Notes: generated by a model from the sequence alone, not told the origin. A stretch of DNA of 64,000 nucleotides from a bacterium (GCA_024226515.1 JAAELQ010000146.1:62001-126000), one strand, 5' to 3'. Shown: positions 1-8,601, counted from the stretch's first letter. Made by a program: numbers and translations.

Positions 1-115
1 GATCCGCATCCGCGCGGAGGCCCCGGGGCACGAGCCCACGGTGCAATCCGTGACGCTGACCCCGCGCCGGGAGTTCGACGTCGTCGTGAAGCTGCCGGTG
101 GTCGAGAAGGACTGA
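1..115 (+). CDS. C-terminal end of an unidentified protein (cut by window edge)
   Basis: An open frame (codons from base 2) runs in from the left edge and stops at a TGA at 113-115, giving 37 residues that end in LPVVEKD. The alternating polar and hydrophobic residues, with the pattern APGHEPTVQSVTL, look like the last strands of a small beta-sandwich such as a PEGA or carboxypeptidase-regulatory-like domain. That resemblance is an impression only and no function is assigned. It is co-directional with the toxin-antitoxin pair but separated from it by about 390 bases. Confidence 0.5.
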   Translation, partial: IRIRAEAPGHEPTVQSVTLTPRREFDVVVKLPVVEKD

Positions 116-130
116 CCGGGCTCCCGGCCG

Positions 131-232
131 CTTCGGGCACGGGTTCGATTCCCGCCGCCGGCCTTCGGCCGTCGCCACGTCTCGCTAGCGTGTCCTCGCT
201 TTGCTTCGGACACGGGTTCGATTCCCGCCGCC
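131..232 (+). repeat. Two copies of a tmRNA/tRNA 3'-end-like sequence
   Basis: A 29-base sequence occurs at 131-159 and again at 204-232 with a single mismatch. Its core GGGTTCGATTCCCGCC is a perfect T-arm (stem, TTCGATT loop, stem). The surrounding CTTCGGACAC before it and CCGCC after it match the way bacterial tmRNA (ssrA) genes end. No body of a tmRNA or tRNA precedes either copy, and neither is followed by a CCA end. They are therefore fragments rather than genes. The 3' ends of ssrA and tRNA genes are the usual targets of integrases, so these may be old attachment sites. Confidence 0.5.
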
Positions 233-440
233 CTCGCCGTCTGGGGCTCCAACGACGCGCGACGCGGCCGTTCACTGTTCGCCAGCGAAGAACCTGCCTA
301 GCAGCGGGCACCGTCACCGGACTCGAAGTCCGGTAGTGGTTTTCGCGCGACGAAACTCTACGGGTTCTTGTCCAGGTGGGTGTTCCCAGCGTGTGCGAGC
401 GATGAGGCGAGCCCACTCGAACGCTCTAGGCTCCGCCGCC
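233..440. other. Non-coding stretch between att-like repeats and toxin-antitoxin promoter
   Basis: I see no convincing gene here. It holds one tidy hairpin at 317-333 with a 5-bp stem and the 7-base loop CTCGAAG, shaped like a tRNA anticodon arm (CGA, serine). No intact T-arm or acceptor stem surrounds it. It may be a decayed tRNA or chance. Confidence 0.4.
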
Positions 441-469
441 TTGAAATCTGCAAGAGCAACCTGTACATT
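441..469 (+). promoter_or_regulatory. Sigma-70-like promoter of the toxin-antitoxin operon
   Basis: A TTGAAA -35 box at 441-446 (5 of 6 to consensus) is followed after exactly 17 bases by TACATT at 464-469 (4 of 6 to TATAAT). The -10 box lies inside the inverted repeat described at 459-483, which would let a bound repressor block polymerase. Confidence 0.6.
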
Positions 470-483
470 AGTAGTGTACAGGT
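459..483. promoter_or_regulatory. Operator: 9-bp inverted repeat with two TGTACA cores
   Basis: ACCTGTACA (459-467) and TGTACAGGT (475-483) are perfect reverse complements separated by 7 bases. Each arm contains the hexamer TGTACA (462-467 and 475-480), with centres 13 bp apart, close to one helical turn. TGTACA is the known recognition core of YefM antitoxins. The site overlaps the -10 box and ends 21 bases before the antitoxin start, so autoregulation by the antitoxin-toxin complex is the natural reading. Confidence 0.7.
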
Positions 484-504
484 CGTTGAGGTAGGAGTTT
501 CTCC

Positions 505-795
505 GTGGCCAATCGAACCACCTACACCCGCGCTCGAGCCGAGCTCGCCGGGCTCTGTAATCACGTCGCCGAGACCCGCGAGCCCTATATCATCGAGCGC
601 CGCAACGGTGAGAACGTCGCCCTCATCTCGGAGGCGGAGCTGAACTCGTTGCTCGAGACGGCGCATCTCCTGCGCTCGCCGAAGAACGCCCGCCGCCTGG
701 CCGACGCCCTTGAGCGCGCCCGGGCAGGGGAGATCCCGGCAAGCTCGCTCGAAGAACTGCGCGAGCGCATGGGACTTGACGATCTCGAAGCGTAG
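505..795 (+). CDS. YefM/Phd-family antitoxin
   Basis: A 96-residue protein of the Phd/YefM antitoxin family, which folds into a DNA-binding N-terminal half and a flexible tail that neutralises a partner toxin. The N-terminal segment, with the run VAETREPYIIERRNGENVAL followed by ISEAELNSLLET, is the typical YefM core. The C-terminal part from about residue 55 is charged and helical, as expected for the toxin-wrapping tail. The GTG start at 505 is chosen because AGGAG at 493-497 sits 7 bases upstream. It overlaps the downstream toxin by 20 bases. Regulation is probably through the TGTACA inverted repeat at 459-483. Confidence 0.85.
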   Translation: MANRTTYTRARAELAGLCNHVAETREPYIIERRNGENVALISEAELNSLLETAHLLRSPKNARRLADALERARAGEIPASSLEELRERMGLDDLEA

Positions 796-1060
796 GCCTG
801 CCCGGCGAGAGGCCGTCTTCCAGCCCGAGTTCCTCGACGACCTCCGCTACTGGGTGCGCACCGATCGCAAGATCGCTCTGCGTATCCTCGGTCTCGTCGA
901 GAGCGCGCTCCGCGATCCGTCCGGCGGCACCGGAAAGCCGGAACCGTTGAAATTCTACCTCGCCGGTTGCTGGTCGCGTCGCATCACCCAAGAACATCGG
1001 TTGGTCTACCTCGTCCGCGAAAAACAGATCGACTTCTTGCAGGCCCGATACCACTACTGA
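776..1060 (+). CDS. YoeB-family ribosome-dependent mRNA endonuclease toxin
   Basis: A 94-residue toxin of the YoeB/Txe branch of the RelE superfamily, which cuts mRNA in the ribosomal A site. The second half is diagnostic: GKPEPLKFYLAGCWSRRITQ, followed directly by EHRLVY and ending in ARYHY. The Glu, Arg and His of RRITQEHRLVY and the C-terminal histidine-tyrosine correspond to the family active site. The start is inferred to be TTG at 776, inside the antitoxin gene. The frame also opens further upstream (710), but that would overlap most of the antitoxin tail. The 20-base overlap implies translational coupling, keeping antitoxin in excess. All key residues are present, so it looks active. 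Confidence 0.85.
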   Translation: MTISKRRPARREAVFQPEFLDDLRYWVRTDRKIALRILGLVESALRDPSGGTGKPEPLKFYLAGCWSRRITQEHRLVYLVREKQIDFLQARYHY

Positions 1061-1210
1061 CCCGATCCGGCGTCGGTCGCTGGTTGGCGTGGTTTTGGCA
1101 GGAAGCCGTGTGCCATCCGGAGGGGATTCGCGGTATGTTCAGGGCGTAGTATCGCTCGCCTCCCCCGGCGATCGGTGGTCAGGCAGGCGATCGTCGCGTG
1201 GGGGAGCGCC

Positions 1211-4200
1211 ATGAATCGACGTACGCGCCGGAAAACGGTGGTTTTCGCGGGCCTCGCAACCGTCCTCATCCTCGGAACGAACAGCATCCTCCCGATCGAG
1301 TCGCCGGACTCGACGGAGTGGCTCGCGGGCGTGGTACGCGAGATCGCCCAGCAGCAGCAGGGGATCGGGAACCCGGTCTGGACGTATGAGGCGGATTCGA
1401 CGTTCGCCCGGCTGGGCGTCTCCGTGGGCACGGCCGGCGACGTCAACAACGACGGCTTCGACGACGTGATCGTCGGCGGGAACAGCTACTCGAACCCCGA
1501 GACGGTCGAGGGGTTCGCCTTGCTCTTTCTCGGTTCAGCGTCGGGACTCTCCACGACTCCGGACTGGGTCGTGGAGGGTGGCGATGTGGGCGCGGGTAAT
1601 CTGGGACGTTCGGTGGGCACCGCCGGTGACGTGAACAACGACGGCTTCGATGACGTGATCGTCGGGGCGTCGACGACCTCCTTTAACGGCAGTGCGATGG
1701 TGTTCCACGGATCGGCGACCGGGCTGTCGTCGGCGCCGGACTGGACGGTGGTCGGTACGGATTCGGTGGAGCGTTTCGGACAGGCGGTGGGCACCGCCGG
1801 CGACGTCAACAACGACGGCTTCGACGACGTGATCGTCGGAGCTCCCGAATTCGACGACGGGCAGAACGGCGAGGGGCGGGCGTTGATCTACTTCGGCTCG
1901 GCTACGGGGCTGCAGACGAGCGCCGCCTGGACCACCGAGGGCAACCAGAACTTCATCAGGCACGGCGCCTGTGTCGGCACCGCGGGAGACGTGAATCTCG
2001 ACGGCTACGCGGACGTGATCGTCGGCGCGCCGAACTTCCGCAACGGCGAGTCGGGGGAAGGTCGAGTCGCGGTTTACTACGGCTCGCCCACGGGCCCCGT
2101 GACCACGGCAGACTGGGTCGCCGAGGGTGGGGATATCGGCGTGGCCCTGGGGACCTCCTGCGGGACCGCCGGAGACTTCAACAAGGACGGGTTCAGCGAC
2201 GTGATCGCCGGCTTCCCCTACTGGGACGGCCCGTCCGACCAGGGCCGGGTGAGCGTCTATTTCGGGGGCCCGACCGGTCTCGAGGCCTCTCCCTCGTGGT
2301 CGGCCTTCGGCGGCCAGTCCGGCGGACGGATGGGGACCACGGTCGCCTCGGCCGGGGATTTCAACGGCGACCTCATCGATGACGTGATCATCGGCGCCGA
2401 GGGCTACGACACCCAGGCCAACGGCGGCGGACGCGTCTGGATCTACTACGGCGCCTCGGGCACGCCGGACACGACGGCGGACTGGGAGCTCTCGGGGACG
2501 ATCCCGTTCATTCCGATCGGCTCCAGCCTGGGCGCGGCCGGGGATGTCGACAACGACGGCTTCGGCGAGGTGATCATCGGCCAGATGGAATACTCCAATC
2601 CCGAGGAGGACGAGGGCCGCGCGCTGGTCTACGACGTGCTCGCTCCGACGTGTGTGGACGAGGACGGGGACGGATTCGGTCAGCTTCCGGATGCGACCTG
2701 CCCCGGCGGCCCGGTCGTCGACTGCGACGACAGCAATCCGAACTGCGCCGTCGACTGCACCGACGTCGACGGGGACGGCTACTGCGTGACGGCGGATTGC
2801 GACGACTCCCTGGACTTCTGCCTGGGCGACTGCTCCGATGCGGATTCGGACAGCTACCCGGACTGCAAGGACAACTGCCCCGCCGATCCCAACCCGGATC
2901 AGGGTGACAGTGACGGTGACGGCTTCGGAGATGTCTGCGATCCGTGCAGCGCTGCCGACGCCGATGGCGACCAGGTCTGTGACGTCGACGACAACTGCAT
3001 CACGACGCCCAACAGCGATCAGAGCGACGCAGACGGGGACGACGTCGGAGACTCGTGCGACGGCTGTCCGGGCGGCGCCACCCAGGATGTGGACGGGGAC
3101 GGCGTCTGCGACGCCTTCGACAACTGCCCCACGGATCCCTCGGAGACGCGCGCGACCCGGCTGAACGCTCCCCTCACGCTCCACGGCGACGTCGCGCGCT
3201 ACGGCGGAAGCGACGACGGGCAGTGGGTCGTCTACATGGCCGACCAGGACACCGCCGGAACGATCGAGCTGTACAGCGTTCCCGCGGGCGGCGGCAGCGT
3301 GATGAAGCTGAACGGCCCCCTCGTCGTCGGCGGAAACGTTGTCGACTTCGTGGTTTCCCCCGACAGCCGGTCGGTCGTCTATCGCGCGGACCAGGACAGC
3401 GACGAGCGCTTCGACTTGTACAGCGTGCCGATCACGGGTGGAACCGTGGTATCGCTGACCTCGTCCGGAGGCACCGGCGTGGAGTCGGATTTCGGCGTTT
3501 CCACCGACAGCTCGCGCGCGATCTTCCTCCGTCGCGAGCCGACCTGGTTCGACAACTTGATCTACTTCAGCGCGCCCCTGTCCGGAGGGACGCCGGACGC
3601 GATCAACCCGTTGCTCGGAAGCGGTCTCGACGCGATGCCACCGTTCGTGGTCAGCGCCGATGCGAGCCGCCTCGTGTTCAAGTCCGAGGGCGCAGGCTCG
3701 CTGCCCCGGCTCTGGAGCGCGACACTCGACGGCTCATCGATCGTCGAGCTGCTGCCCCCGTCGGGCGTTCCGATCATCGGCGCCTTCGCCGTCTCGCCCG
3801 ACAGCTCGCGCGTCGTCTTCAGCGCCGACGCGGTCACGTTCGGGCTGCTCGCCAGCGCGCCGCTCGCGGGCGGCTCCACGATCGGACTCGGAGGCGGCGG
3901 TCTCGACGAGATGCTCTACGGATTCCGCATCAGCCCACAACCGGTGAGTGGTGCGCATCGTGTCGTGTTCTCGACGTCTCTTGCGGGACTGCGCAGCTCG
4001 TCCGTGTCCGGAGGCGGCGGTGCGCTGCTCGACGGATCGTTCCTCGCCGGGACGTCGTTGTCCATCACCGACAGCGGCCAGGTGGTCTACAAGCCGAGCT
4101 TCATCGACGAACTGCGCAGCGTCCCGGTCACAGGGGGGGCGCCCGCAGATCTGACGCCGCCCCTGGCGGGCGGCGAGCTGCAGCCTTTCGGCGTGACCCA

Positions 4201-4990
4201 CGACGACGGAACCGTCGTCTATCGCGCGGACCAGGACACCGCGGATCTGCCGGAGCTGTACAGTGTGCCGATCGGCGGAGGGAACTCGATCAAGCTGAGC
4301 GGTACGCTGACCAGCGGCGGAGAGGTCGCACAGTTCGCCATCTCTCCCGGTTCCGACGTGGTGCTCTATCGCGCCGATCAGGAACTGGACGATCGGTTCG
4401 ACCTGTTCGGCGTCCCGTCCGGCGGCGGGGCTGCCCTGCAGCTGAATCTCCCGCTGCCGAGCGGGGGCAACACGTTCGACGACATCGCGATCAGCGCCGA
4501 TTCGATCTACGGACTCTACAGCGCGGATCAGTTCACGATCGATGTCGACGAGCTGTTCAGCGTGCGCCTCGACACCGACGGGGACGCCGACGGCGTGCTC
4601 TCGAGCTGCGACTGCGACAGTGGCGATGCCGACAGCTGGTCGATTCCCGGCGAGGCGTCGGCGTTGCTTCTCTCACACTCCGGCGGAGCGGGGGGGACGA
4701 CGACGCTGACCTGGGCTCCGCCCGATTTTCTCGGAGCGGCCGCGCTGACCTACGACACCCTGCGCACCGATCGGCCCGACGGGTTCGATCCGGCGTCGGG
4801 GGCCACGGTCGATGTGATCGAGCCGGGCGGCTCGGATGAGATCTCGGTCGACGGCGACGACCCGTCCTTCGTCTTCTACTACGTCATCCGTCCGCTCAAC
4901 GCGTGCGGGGCAGGCTCGACCGGCTGCGGACGCGATTCCGGAGGCGGTCTGGACAGCGATCTCGACGGCATCACCGACGACTGCGAGTAG
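1211..4990 (+). CDS. Giant secreted FG-GAP / thrombospondin-3 / propeller protein
   Basis: A 1259-residue exported protein. ATG at 1211 has GGGGGAG upstream and gives a basic N-terminus with a hydrophobic stretch at residues 8-25 (signal peptide or anchor). Residues about 57-475 hold seven FG-GAP (integrin-alpha-like propeller) repeats with the calcium loop DVNNDGFDDVIVG. Residues 480-643 are a thrombospondin type-3 array rich in DxDxDG calcium motifs and cysteines. Residues 647-1117 form a second propeller of TolB/WD-like repeats carrying YRADQD and LYSVPI. The last 130 residues return to Asp-rich and fibronectin-like sequence ending with LDGITDDCE. Likely a cell-surface calcium-dependent adhesin or polymer-binding protein; the ligand is unknown. 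No enzymatic motif is visible. Confidence 0.8.
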   Translation: MNRRTRRKTVVFAGLATVLILGTNSILPIESPDSTEWLAGVVREIAQQQQGIGNPVWTYEADSTFARLGVSVGTAGDVNNDGFDDVIVGGNSYSNPETVEGFALLFLGSASGLSTTPDWVVEGGDVGAGNLGRSVGTAGDVNNDGFDDVIVGASTTSFNGSAMVFHGSATGLSSAPDWTVVGTDSVERFGQAVGTAGDVNNDGFDDVIVGAPEFDDGQNGEGRALIYFGSATGLQTSAAWTTEGNQNFIRHGACVGTAGDVNLDGYADVIVGAPNFRNGESGEGRVAVYYGSPTGPVTTADWVAEGGDIGVALGTSCGTAGDFNKDGFSDVIAGFPYWDGPSDQGRVSVYFGGPTGLEASPSWSAFGGQSGGRMGTTVASAGDFNGDLIDDVIIGAEGYDTQANGGGRVWIYYGASGTPDTTADWELSGTIPFIPIGSSLGAAGDVDNDGFGEVIIGQMEYSNPEEDEGRALVYDVLAPTCVDEDGDGFGQLPDATCPGGPVVDCDDSNPNCAVDCTDVDGDGYCVTADCDDSLDFCLGDCSDADSDSYPDCKDNCPADPNPDQGDSDGDGFGDVCDPCSAADADGDQVCDVDDNCITTPNSDQSDADGDDVGDSCDGCPGGATQDVDGDGVCDAFDNCPTDPSETRATRLNAPLTLHGDVARYGGSDDGQWVVYMADQDTAGTIELYSVPAGGGSVMKLNGPLVVGGNVVDFVVSPDSRSVVYRADQDSDERFDLYSVPITGGTVVSLTSSGGTGVESDFGVSTDSSRAIFLRREPTWFDNLIYFSAPLSGGTPDAINPLLGSGLDAMPPFVVSADASRLVFKSEGAGSLPRLWSATLDGSSIVELLPPSGVPIIGAFAVSPDSSRVVFSADAVTFGLLASAPLAGGSTIGLGGGGLDEMLYGFRISPQPVSGAHRVVFSTSLAGLRSSSVSGGGGALLDGSFLAGTSLSITDSGQVVYKPSFIDELRSVPVTGGAPADLTPPLAGGELQPFGVTHDDGTVVYRADQDTADLPELYSVPIGGGNSIKLSGTLTSGGEVAQFAISPGSDVVLYRADQELDDRFDLFGVPSGGGAALQLNLPLPSGGNTFDDIAISADSIYGLYSADQFTIDVDELFSVRLDTDGDADGVLSSCDCDSGDADSWSIPGEASALLLSHSGGAGGTTTLTWAPPDFLGAAALTYDTLRTDRPDGFDPASGATVDVIEPGGSDEISVDGDDPSFVFYYVIRPLNACGAGSTGCGRDSGGGLDSDLDGITDDCE
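1424..1839 (+). repeat. Near-identical 53-base repeats encoding FG-GAP loops
   Basis: Three copies at 1424-1476, 1613-1665 and 1787-1839 encode VGTAGDVNNDGFDDVIVG with only a few silent differences. The later blades of the same propeller (from 1974 onwards) have diverged much more. This suggests recent internal duplication or gene conversion within the gene. Confidence 0.75.
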
Positions 4991-5038
4991 GGACCGGCCC
5001 GGCGCGACTCCTCTGGAGGCGGCACAGAACCGGTCGCC

Positions 5039-6706
5039 TTAGCGGATCGTCTCGGCCTCCGGCACAGGAGCTGTGGCGCCTGTCCCGATCCCTCCGTCGA
5101 GCTCCGGGTGGTTCAAGCGAGCGAGGAGGTCGGGGCGACGGCCGAGCTTCAGGCCGAAGGTGATCGTGAGCAGCCCGCGCTCGATGACCTGCCCCGGCGC
5201 GTCGCGCAGGCCCGTGACCGGGGCGCCCGAGAGAACCTCGGCGACGAGGCACGCGGTGTCGGCCTCCGGAGACATCTCGCGCAGCGTGGATTGCTCCGCC
5301 AGCACCTCTTCCGGCTCGTCTTGCAGGAAGCGCACGACGGCCTTGGACAGCAGCGCCTGCCCCCAACCGGGCACCAGGGCCAGTGCGCTCGTGATGCACT
5401 CCAGGGCCTGATCCGGTTCTCCGACGACGTTCAGCAGCTGACCTACGCCCAGCCAGGCTTCCGGGTCGTGATCGTCGGCTTTGAGCCCGTCGTAGTAGGC
5501 GCGAAGGCCTTCGGGGGCTCGGCCGCGCAGCAGCTCCACCTCCGCGCGCCGGATCCACGGTCCGGCGTAGGACGGGTGATCCTCCGTGGCCTGATCGAGC
5601 AGCGAGAGCGCCTCGTCGAAACGCCCGCAGCGCCCCAGCGCCTCGGCACGCCGCTCGATGGCGAACACGCCGCACATGCGAGCGTCGGCGTCCGTGAATC
5701 CTGTCCGTGGCCGGCGGCCGGAAAGCTCTTCGAATCGTGCGACGGCTTCCTCGAGCAGCTCCCGATCCTCTCCCGCCGCGGCGAGCAGCGCCCGAGCCTC
5801 GGTGAATCCGATGAGGATCGCCCCCGCGTCGTCGGCGTGGAGAGTTTCGATCTCGGGTCGCTGCCGGAACGCAGCGAGCAGTTTCAGCCCATCCTGGGGC
5901 CGGAGATCCGCGGTCATGGCCGCCGCGAGGGTGGCCGTGATCGATGTGGCCAGGTGCAGCGGCGAGGACTCCTGTTCCGCCGCCTCGCGCGCACGTTCCA
6001 GCGCCGCCAGCGCATCGCGGAAACCGGTTCCGGGGAAGATGCGTTCCCCCGAGACGATGAACTGCTCTCGCGCCAGCGCGAACTCGAGCAACGCTCGCCT
6101 CGGATCGGTCTTGAGCGCCCGCCGCAGCAACCGCAGATTGCGCTGCCGCTTGTCTCCGCCCTGCCGGCGCTCGGCAGCGTAGCCGTCGTGGGTCAGGACC
6201 AGGGACGTCGGCTGCGGTTGGACCGGTCCGCCCTGCAGCTCGGCCATCGACGAGGTGACCTCCTCGTGAATCCTCCCGCGATAGCGGATCTCGGGGCGGT
6301 TGCGGAACAGCCGCACGGCGAGGAAGGGTGAGATCCCGCCTCCATCCATGACGTTGTCGATGCGCACCGTGAACGCGTCGGGGCCCTCCTTCACGGAGGC
6401 ACGCAGTGTCTCCCTGAGCGCCCGGGCATCGCCCTCGGCAATCTCCTCGTCGGCGTCCATGACCAGGACCCAGGGCGTGCGCACCTGCTCCAGCGCCTCG
6501 TTGCGCGCGGCGGAGAAGTCGTCCTGCCATGGTTCGTGATAGACCCTCGCGCCCAGCCGTGCTGCGATGGAGCGGGTCCCATCGGCGGAGCCGGTGTCGA
6601 GGACGACCGTCTCGTCGACGAGCTCCCGTGCGGAGAGCAGGCAGCGCTCGAGCGTCGCCTCCTCGTTGCAGGCGATCACACACAGCGTCAGCAGGGGTTC
6701 ACTCAT
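5039..6706 (-). CDS. Family-2 glycosyltransferase with C-terminal TPR repeats
   Basis: A 555-residue cytoplasmic glycosyltransferase. Residues 5-160 are a GT-A fold with CVIACNEEATLERCL, the nucleotide-sugar region VVLDTGSADGT, an EPWQDDFSAARNEAL segment and the metal-binding VMDADEE. This is the SunS/KdtX-like type that is often fused to TPRs. From about residue 240 to 520 the sequence is helical TPR-like repeats that could hold a protein or glycan acceptor. ATG at 6706 is chosen because it overlaps the stop of the upstream glycosyltransferase by 4 bases (ATGA). The acceptor and sugar are unknown. The pair lies about 43 kb from the exopolysaccharide locus, so it may glycosylate a surface protein or a second glycan. 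Confidence 0.85.
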   Translation of the reverse strand: MSEPLLTLCVIACNEEATLERCLLSARELVDETVVLDTGSADGTRSIAARLGARVYHEPWQDDFSAARNEALEQVRTPWVLVMDADEEIAEGDARALRETLRASVKEGPDAFTVRIDNVMDGGGISPFLAVRLFRNRPEIRYRGRIHEEVTSSMAELQGGPVQPQPTSLVLTHDGYAAERRQGGDKRQRNLRLLRRALKTDPRRALLEFALAREQFIVSGERIFPGTGFRDALAALERAREAAEQESSPLHLATSITATLAAAMTADLRPQDGLKLLAAFRQRPEIETLHADDAGAILIGFTEARALLAAAGEDRELLEEAVARFEELSGRRPRTGFTDADARMCGVFAIERRAEALGRCGRFDEALSLLDQATEDHPSYAGPWIRRAEVELLRGRAPEGLRAYYDGLKADDHDPEAWLGVGQLLNVVGEPDQALECITSALALVPGWGQALLSKAVVRFLQDEPEEVLAEQSTLREMSPEADTACLVAEVLSGAPVTGLRDAPGQVIERGLLTITFGLKLGRRPDLLARLNHPELDGGIGTGATAPVPEAETIR

Positions 6707-8601
6707 GGTTTCACTCTCGTTTCGGTAGGATCGATGGGGATCGTGTGCAGGGCGGGATCGAACGGCTGCTGCAAGACGCTGTCCAGAGGGACCGGGGCTC
6801 CGTAGGCCAGGTCTTCGTCGATGGACCATTTCTTCTTGAACACTTCCCAGTTCGCCGCAAGGAACCCGGAGTAGTCGAGCTTCGCCGCCTGAGACGTCTG
6901 GCTGCCGGTGTGATGGATGAAAACGTCTTCGGCGACGCGGCTGCGGTATCCGGCGATGCCGGCGCGGAGGCAGAAGTCGTCGTCCTCGAATCCCCAGCGA
7001 CCGAAAACGGGATCGAATCCGCCGATGGTGTCCAGCACGCGACGCTGGACGAGAAGGCAGAACAGGATCAGCCGAGCCGTGTAATGGTGCCCGCCGGGCC
7101 GCTTCCGACTCAGCGTGCGAGCGTACTCGTCGAGCCTGTCGGGATCGTAGCCCGGATCGTGTTCGAACTGGGTTCCGGAGACGTGGTTCGACATCGGACC
7201 CACGAGCCCGACGCGGGGATTGACCCAGGTGTGGGCGGCCATCGACGACAGCCAGCCCGGGGTCACCCGGGTGTCGTTGTCGAGGAACACGAGAGGGTCG
7301 CCCTGCGAGACCGCCACTGCGCGATTGCGCGCGAGCGGAGCGCCGATGTTCTCCCCCATCTCCAGCAGCTTGATGTCGTCACGCGCGCGCAGCGCTTCCA
7401 GCGTGCTCGCATCGGAGCCGTTGTCGACGACGAGGATCTCGTGCGGCTCGGGGGTGTGCTCCGCGATGCTGTCCAGGCAGCGCCGCGTGTGCTCGAACCC
7501 GTTGATGCAGGGAATGATGATCGAGGTCAACGCCTGCTCACCGGTGACGACGCAGCCACGGTCGGTGTCGCGAAAAATCGCAGGCGCGTTGCGGCCCTCC
7601 TCCGGGCGGCCGTGTCGGCGGATCCACTCCTCGACCAGACCCGTCCGGAACTGCGCATGGGAGATGCGCTGCGTCAGGGTCTCCATCTCGTCGAGGAACT
7701 GAAGCCGGGACTCGGCGTCGTCGGGGAGGTTCTGCCCGTTCAACTCGATGAGTTTCTGCAGATCGGCCTCGACCGGGGCAGCCTCCTTGAGTGTCAGACG
7801 TTCCAGCGACTGGATCGCGGGGGCCTCGAGCGACGAGATTCCCCAGACACGGCGCATCTCCGGTTCCGTGTGCTTCTCGCACATGGCCAAGACGTTTCGG
7901 CCCAGGGCGAGCGCACGTTTTGCGTAGCGCTCCGGATCCATGTCGTGGTCGTGAACGCAACGTGCTTCCGGCAGGTAGAGCACGGGAATGTCGAGCTTGC
8001 CCAGTCGGTAGCCCAGCTCGATGTCCTCGCAGAGCGCTTCCTTGAAATCCTCGTCGAAGCCTTCGACGGCGAACAGGCTCTCGAGTGGAAGACTGATGTT
8101 GCAGGTCCAGAAGTAACGCCAGTCGTACAGCCGGCCGGGCACCATCGAGTTGTAGGCGAACAGCAGGTCGGTCTCTTCGAGCAGGCGGACGAACGGGATG
8201 TCGAGGCTCTGCTCGACGAAGGGGAAGCTCCCCAGGACGGCGACCGCCGCGTTCTGACGCAGGTGGGCTTGAAGATGAACGTGGAACAGGTCGGAAGCCG
8301 GGACGGCGTCGTCGTTGAGGATCAGCGCGAGTCGCCCCCGCGCGCGCTCGATCGCCCGGTTGCGTGCCGCCCCCGGGCCGGCGTTGTCCTGGCGCATGTA
8401 GGTCAGATCGAAAGGCAGGTCGAGATCCCGCAGCGTCTGCTCGACCGGGTCTGTCGAGCCGTCGTCGCTGACCAGGACCTCGAAGCGGTCCGCGGGGACG
8501 GTCTGGACCGCCAACCCCCGGAGAAGCGCCACCAACTGAGGAATCCGGTTGTACGTGGGGACGATCGCGCTGATCAGCGGACGTTCCTGGCTTCCGGGCA
8601 T
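6703..8601 (-). CDS. Twin family-2 glycosyltransferase
   Basis: A 632-residue protein with two complete GT2 domains in tandem. The first (about residues 8-230) carries IVPTYNR, the nucleotide-binding VSDDGSTD, NDD as metal motif and a C-terminal segment SLFAVEGFDEDF with CEDIELGYRL, typical of the galactosyltransferase C-terminal type. The second (about 353-600) has IIPCINGFEHTRRCLDSI, VVDNGSDAST and the metal motif LDNDTRV. ATG at 8601 is preceded by AGGGGGA at good spacing; the frame continues upstream without a plausible start. Two catalytic centres in one chain usually alternate two linkages during polymer synthesis. It is coupled by ATGA to the TPR glycosyltransferase downstream. Confidence 0.85.
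   Translation of the reverse strand: MPGSQERPLISAIVPTYNRIPQLVALLRGLAVQTVPADRFEVLVSDDGSTDPVEQTLRDLDLPFDLTYMRQDNAGPGAARNRAIERARGRLALILNDDAVPASDLFHVHLQAHLRQNAAVAVLGSFPFVEQSLDIPFVRLLEETDLLFAYNSMVPGRLYDWRYFWTCNISLPLESLFAVEGFDEDFKEALCEDIELGYRLGKLDIPVLYLPEARCVHDHDMDPERYAKRALALGRNVLAMCEKHTEPEMRRVWGISSLEAPAIQSLERLTLKEAAPVEADLQKLIELNGQNLPDDAESRLQFLDEMETLTQRISHAQFRTGLVEEWIRRHGRPEEGRNAPAIFRDTDRGCVVTGEQALTSIIIPCINGFEHTRRCLDSIAEHTPEPHEILVVDNGSDASTLEALRARDDIKLLEMGENIGAPLARNRAVAVSQGDPLVFLDNDTRVTPGWLSSMAAHTWVNPRVGLVGPMSNHVSGTQFEHDPGYDPDRLDEYARTLSRKRPGGHHYTARLILFCLLVQRRVLDTIGGFDPVFGRWGFEDDDFCLRAGIAGYRSRVAEDVFIHHTGSQTSQAAKLDYSGFLAANWEVFKKKWSIDEDLAYGAPVPLDSVLQQPFDPALHTIPIDPTETRVKP

Noticed and set aside
317-333. 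A tRNA-Ser(CGA)-like anticodon hairpin, as a tRNA gene
   Set aside because: The stem-loop is perfect, but no matching acceptor stem, intact T-arm or D-arm could be folded around it, so it is at best a relic.
1424-1839. Regularly spaced near-identical repeats, considered as a CRISPR array
   Set aside because: They encode FG-GAP blades in frame within a long protein. The spacing of about 175-190 bases and conserved coding between copies do not fit CRISPR.
1535-3184. Long antisense open frame under the FG-GAP gene
   Set aside because: It is a by-product of strongly biased third-codon positions on the opposite strand and encodes a low-complexity Arg/Val/Ala sequence with no family match.
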